Notes under the pieces: generated by a model
What the model was told of the DNA's origin: nothing
What the model saw: the letters and a program-made list of their open reading frames with translations, nothing else
Database searches by the model: none
Assembly: GCF_024679245.1 (NCBI RefSeq)
Contig: NC_090172.1
Coordinates: 38,606,413 to 38,670,412, forward strand
Origin: Pseudorasbora parva
Taxonomy: Eukaryota; Chordata; Actinopteri; Cypriniformes; Gobionidae
Length of the DNA stretch: 64,000 nt
Direction: 5' to 3'
In this document: positions 61,181-64,000 of the stretch, piece by piece
How the letters are laid out: every line of letters starts with the position of its first letter
Position numbering within the stretch: position 1 is the first letter of the stretch
Program-made: the position numbers and the translations under genes

Positions 61181-61182
61181 TG

Positions 61183-61185
<3 letters not shown>

Positions 61186-61268
<83 letters not shown>
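61186..61268. repeat. (AT)n microsatellite
   Basis: About 41 AT units. Confidence 0.97.
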
Positions 61269-61270
<2 letters not shown>

Positions 61271-61504
61271 CAGTCCACTCTCTCCTTTACATTGAAAACC
61301 CATAAATTAGATTGTTACGTGCAAATTAAACATTTAATTACAATTGTTTTATTTAAAATTATAAATTATATTTTACTACACTTCACATAAAGGGGAAAAT
61401 GTTTACTCAATCAATCTAATGATCTTCAGGGAAGGGACATTATTGAAAAGGTTTGCTGATTACTTATGTGTTATTGTGTACAAATAATACAATTAAAATA
61501 AAAA

Positions 61505-61780
61505 ATGTCGTGTTTCCATGTTTTATGGGGACTTTCCATAGGCATAATGGATTTCATACTGTACAAACTGTACATCCTATCCCCCTACACTGCCCCTGCC
61601 CCTAAACCTACCCATCACAGGAAACATTCTGCATTTTTACTTTCTCAAAAAAACTTCTCCTGTGTGATTTATAAGATGTTTTCCTCATGGGGACCTAAAA
61701 ATGTCCCCACAAGGACAAGGATTTCGGATATTGCCATCTTTGTGGGGACATTTTGTCCCCATAACGTAGGGATTACCACG
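61505..61780 (+). repeat. (CA)n-linked interspersed repeat, copy 5
   Basis: The same unit; here the distal half reads 'ctcatggggacctaaaaatg', 'gtccccacaaggacaagg' and 'ggggacattttgtccccata', so GGGGAC/GTCCCC pairs make short hairpins. Confidence 0.85.

Positions 61781-62284
<504 letters not shown>

Positions 62285-62334
<50 letters not shown>
62285..62334. repeat. (CA)n microsatellite
   Basis: About 25 CA units. Confidence 0.97.
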
Positions 62335-62335
<1 letters not shown>

Positions 62336-62739
62336 GCACTCTTAACTTTTTAATATCCTCATAAACTCTCAGTATCATTTAGTGCACTTATTCTCAATGT
62401 GTTTAGCAGTGAAACCCAAATGCACAGAGCAAAGCCATTCCACATATGGCACATTTGTTTTGTTGCTTGGAAACTTATTGTTAAATGAGAGAGAGTGAGA
62501 CAGTGAGAGAAAGAGAGAGAGAGAGAAACATGATGGAGAGAAAATAAATAGCACTGCAGTTTGCAGCACAAAGTAAGTGGCAAACATTATGGGAGTGAAA
62601 ATCATTAAAAAAATCTTAATTTATGGCTGTGGTCTGTTTGTCATTTGGCTTGGCTACTGCTCTGTTGCATAAGTTAAAAACGGATAATTATATTCATGAA
62701 CAAAGAAGTTAAATGTGCTCTCTAATAAGGGGCTGAGCA

Positions 62740-62860
<121 letters not shown>

Positions 62861-63066
62861 GTCATGGCATTCAGCTCCAGATGTGTCCAGTCCAGTATCA
62901 CATGGATCCACTTTAAACTCAGTAGGAGAGAGGGAGAGACAAACCAGTGTTTCTTATCAAGATGATCTGATGTGCTATGGTTGTTTCAGACATCACCTGC
63001 TTACACATTGCCATTGTCCAGTCCTGATTATTTCTTTCTGTGACCAAAAAAACGCGCTGTATGTGC

Positions 63067-63227
<161 letters not shown>

Positions 63228-63477
63228 CGATAATATGGTGAGTGAAGGATTGAGAAAGTATATTTCTTCTGGTCCATGCAGGAATCTCATCCCACCTCAT
63301 AAAGAAAAAAGACTTTTGGAAATGGAGTGACAGAGAGAAATGAAATCAAAGTAAGGCAGGTGTTACTTCCTTTTTTTCTTTATTCGTCTTTTGCTATTTC
63401 TGTTCGCAGGTGTGATTTGCATCCTGTGGGATCAAGAACTTTAAAGACAGAAACCTGACAGACCAAACCAGCTGTAC

Positions 63478-64000
<523 letters not shown>

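Overview
The window looks like intergenic or intronic DNA of a cyprinid-like teleost. The reasons are very long CA/GT, GA and AT microsatellites, a Tc1/mariner copy, hAT elements with 8-bp target duplications, a tRNA-derived SINE with the fish L2-type tail, a 5S-rRNA-derived SINE, and many small TTAA-bounded elements of the kind that fill carp and zebrafish genomes. The species cannot be fixed from the sequence. No complete conserved protein gene is visible, and almost all open frames are shadows of repeats.

Layout. 1-13.6 kb: repeats linked to a (TG)n tract, a fold-back at 2.65 kb, a 5S-type SINE inside an older element (4.9-6.9 kb), a hairpin-bearing TTAA element (10.0-10.6 kb), a tRNA SINE (11.74 kb), and two nested hAT elements (12.19-13.63 kb). 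13.76-19.5 kb: the most interesting unit. It has GTGTT-rich ends in inverted orientation, a tandem array of possible first exons, spliced coding exons whose frame runs across three introns to a stop and a poly(A) signal, and a 2-kb minisatellite in one intron. 19.71-20.87 kb: internally deleted Tc1 copy. 21.8-23.8 kb: two inverted-repeat elements. 25.51-26.88 kb: a young, non-coding LTR retrotransposon with PBS, PPT and a 5-bp target duplication. 30.15-35.25 kb: a stack of at least four nested elements. 35.9-36.3 kb: a candidate bidirectional promoter with two divergent short first exons. 36.3-48.4 kb: mostly repeat-poor DNA with a few exon-like or conserved-looking patches. 49.5-52.9 kb: hAT-like fragments and a second 1.9-kb minisatellite. 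54.6-55.9 kb: more TTAA-bounded elements. 57.9-63.6 kb: a dense microsatellite field mixed with copies of one (CA)n-linked repeat.

What works together. The spliced unit (array, exons, poly(A) signal, terminal repeats) could be a mobile element carrying a degenerate gene, or a decayed host gene. The divergent exons at 35.9-36.3 kb are the best candidate for a live host promoter. Family names given from memory are marked as such; no search was run.
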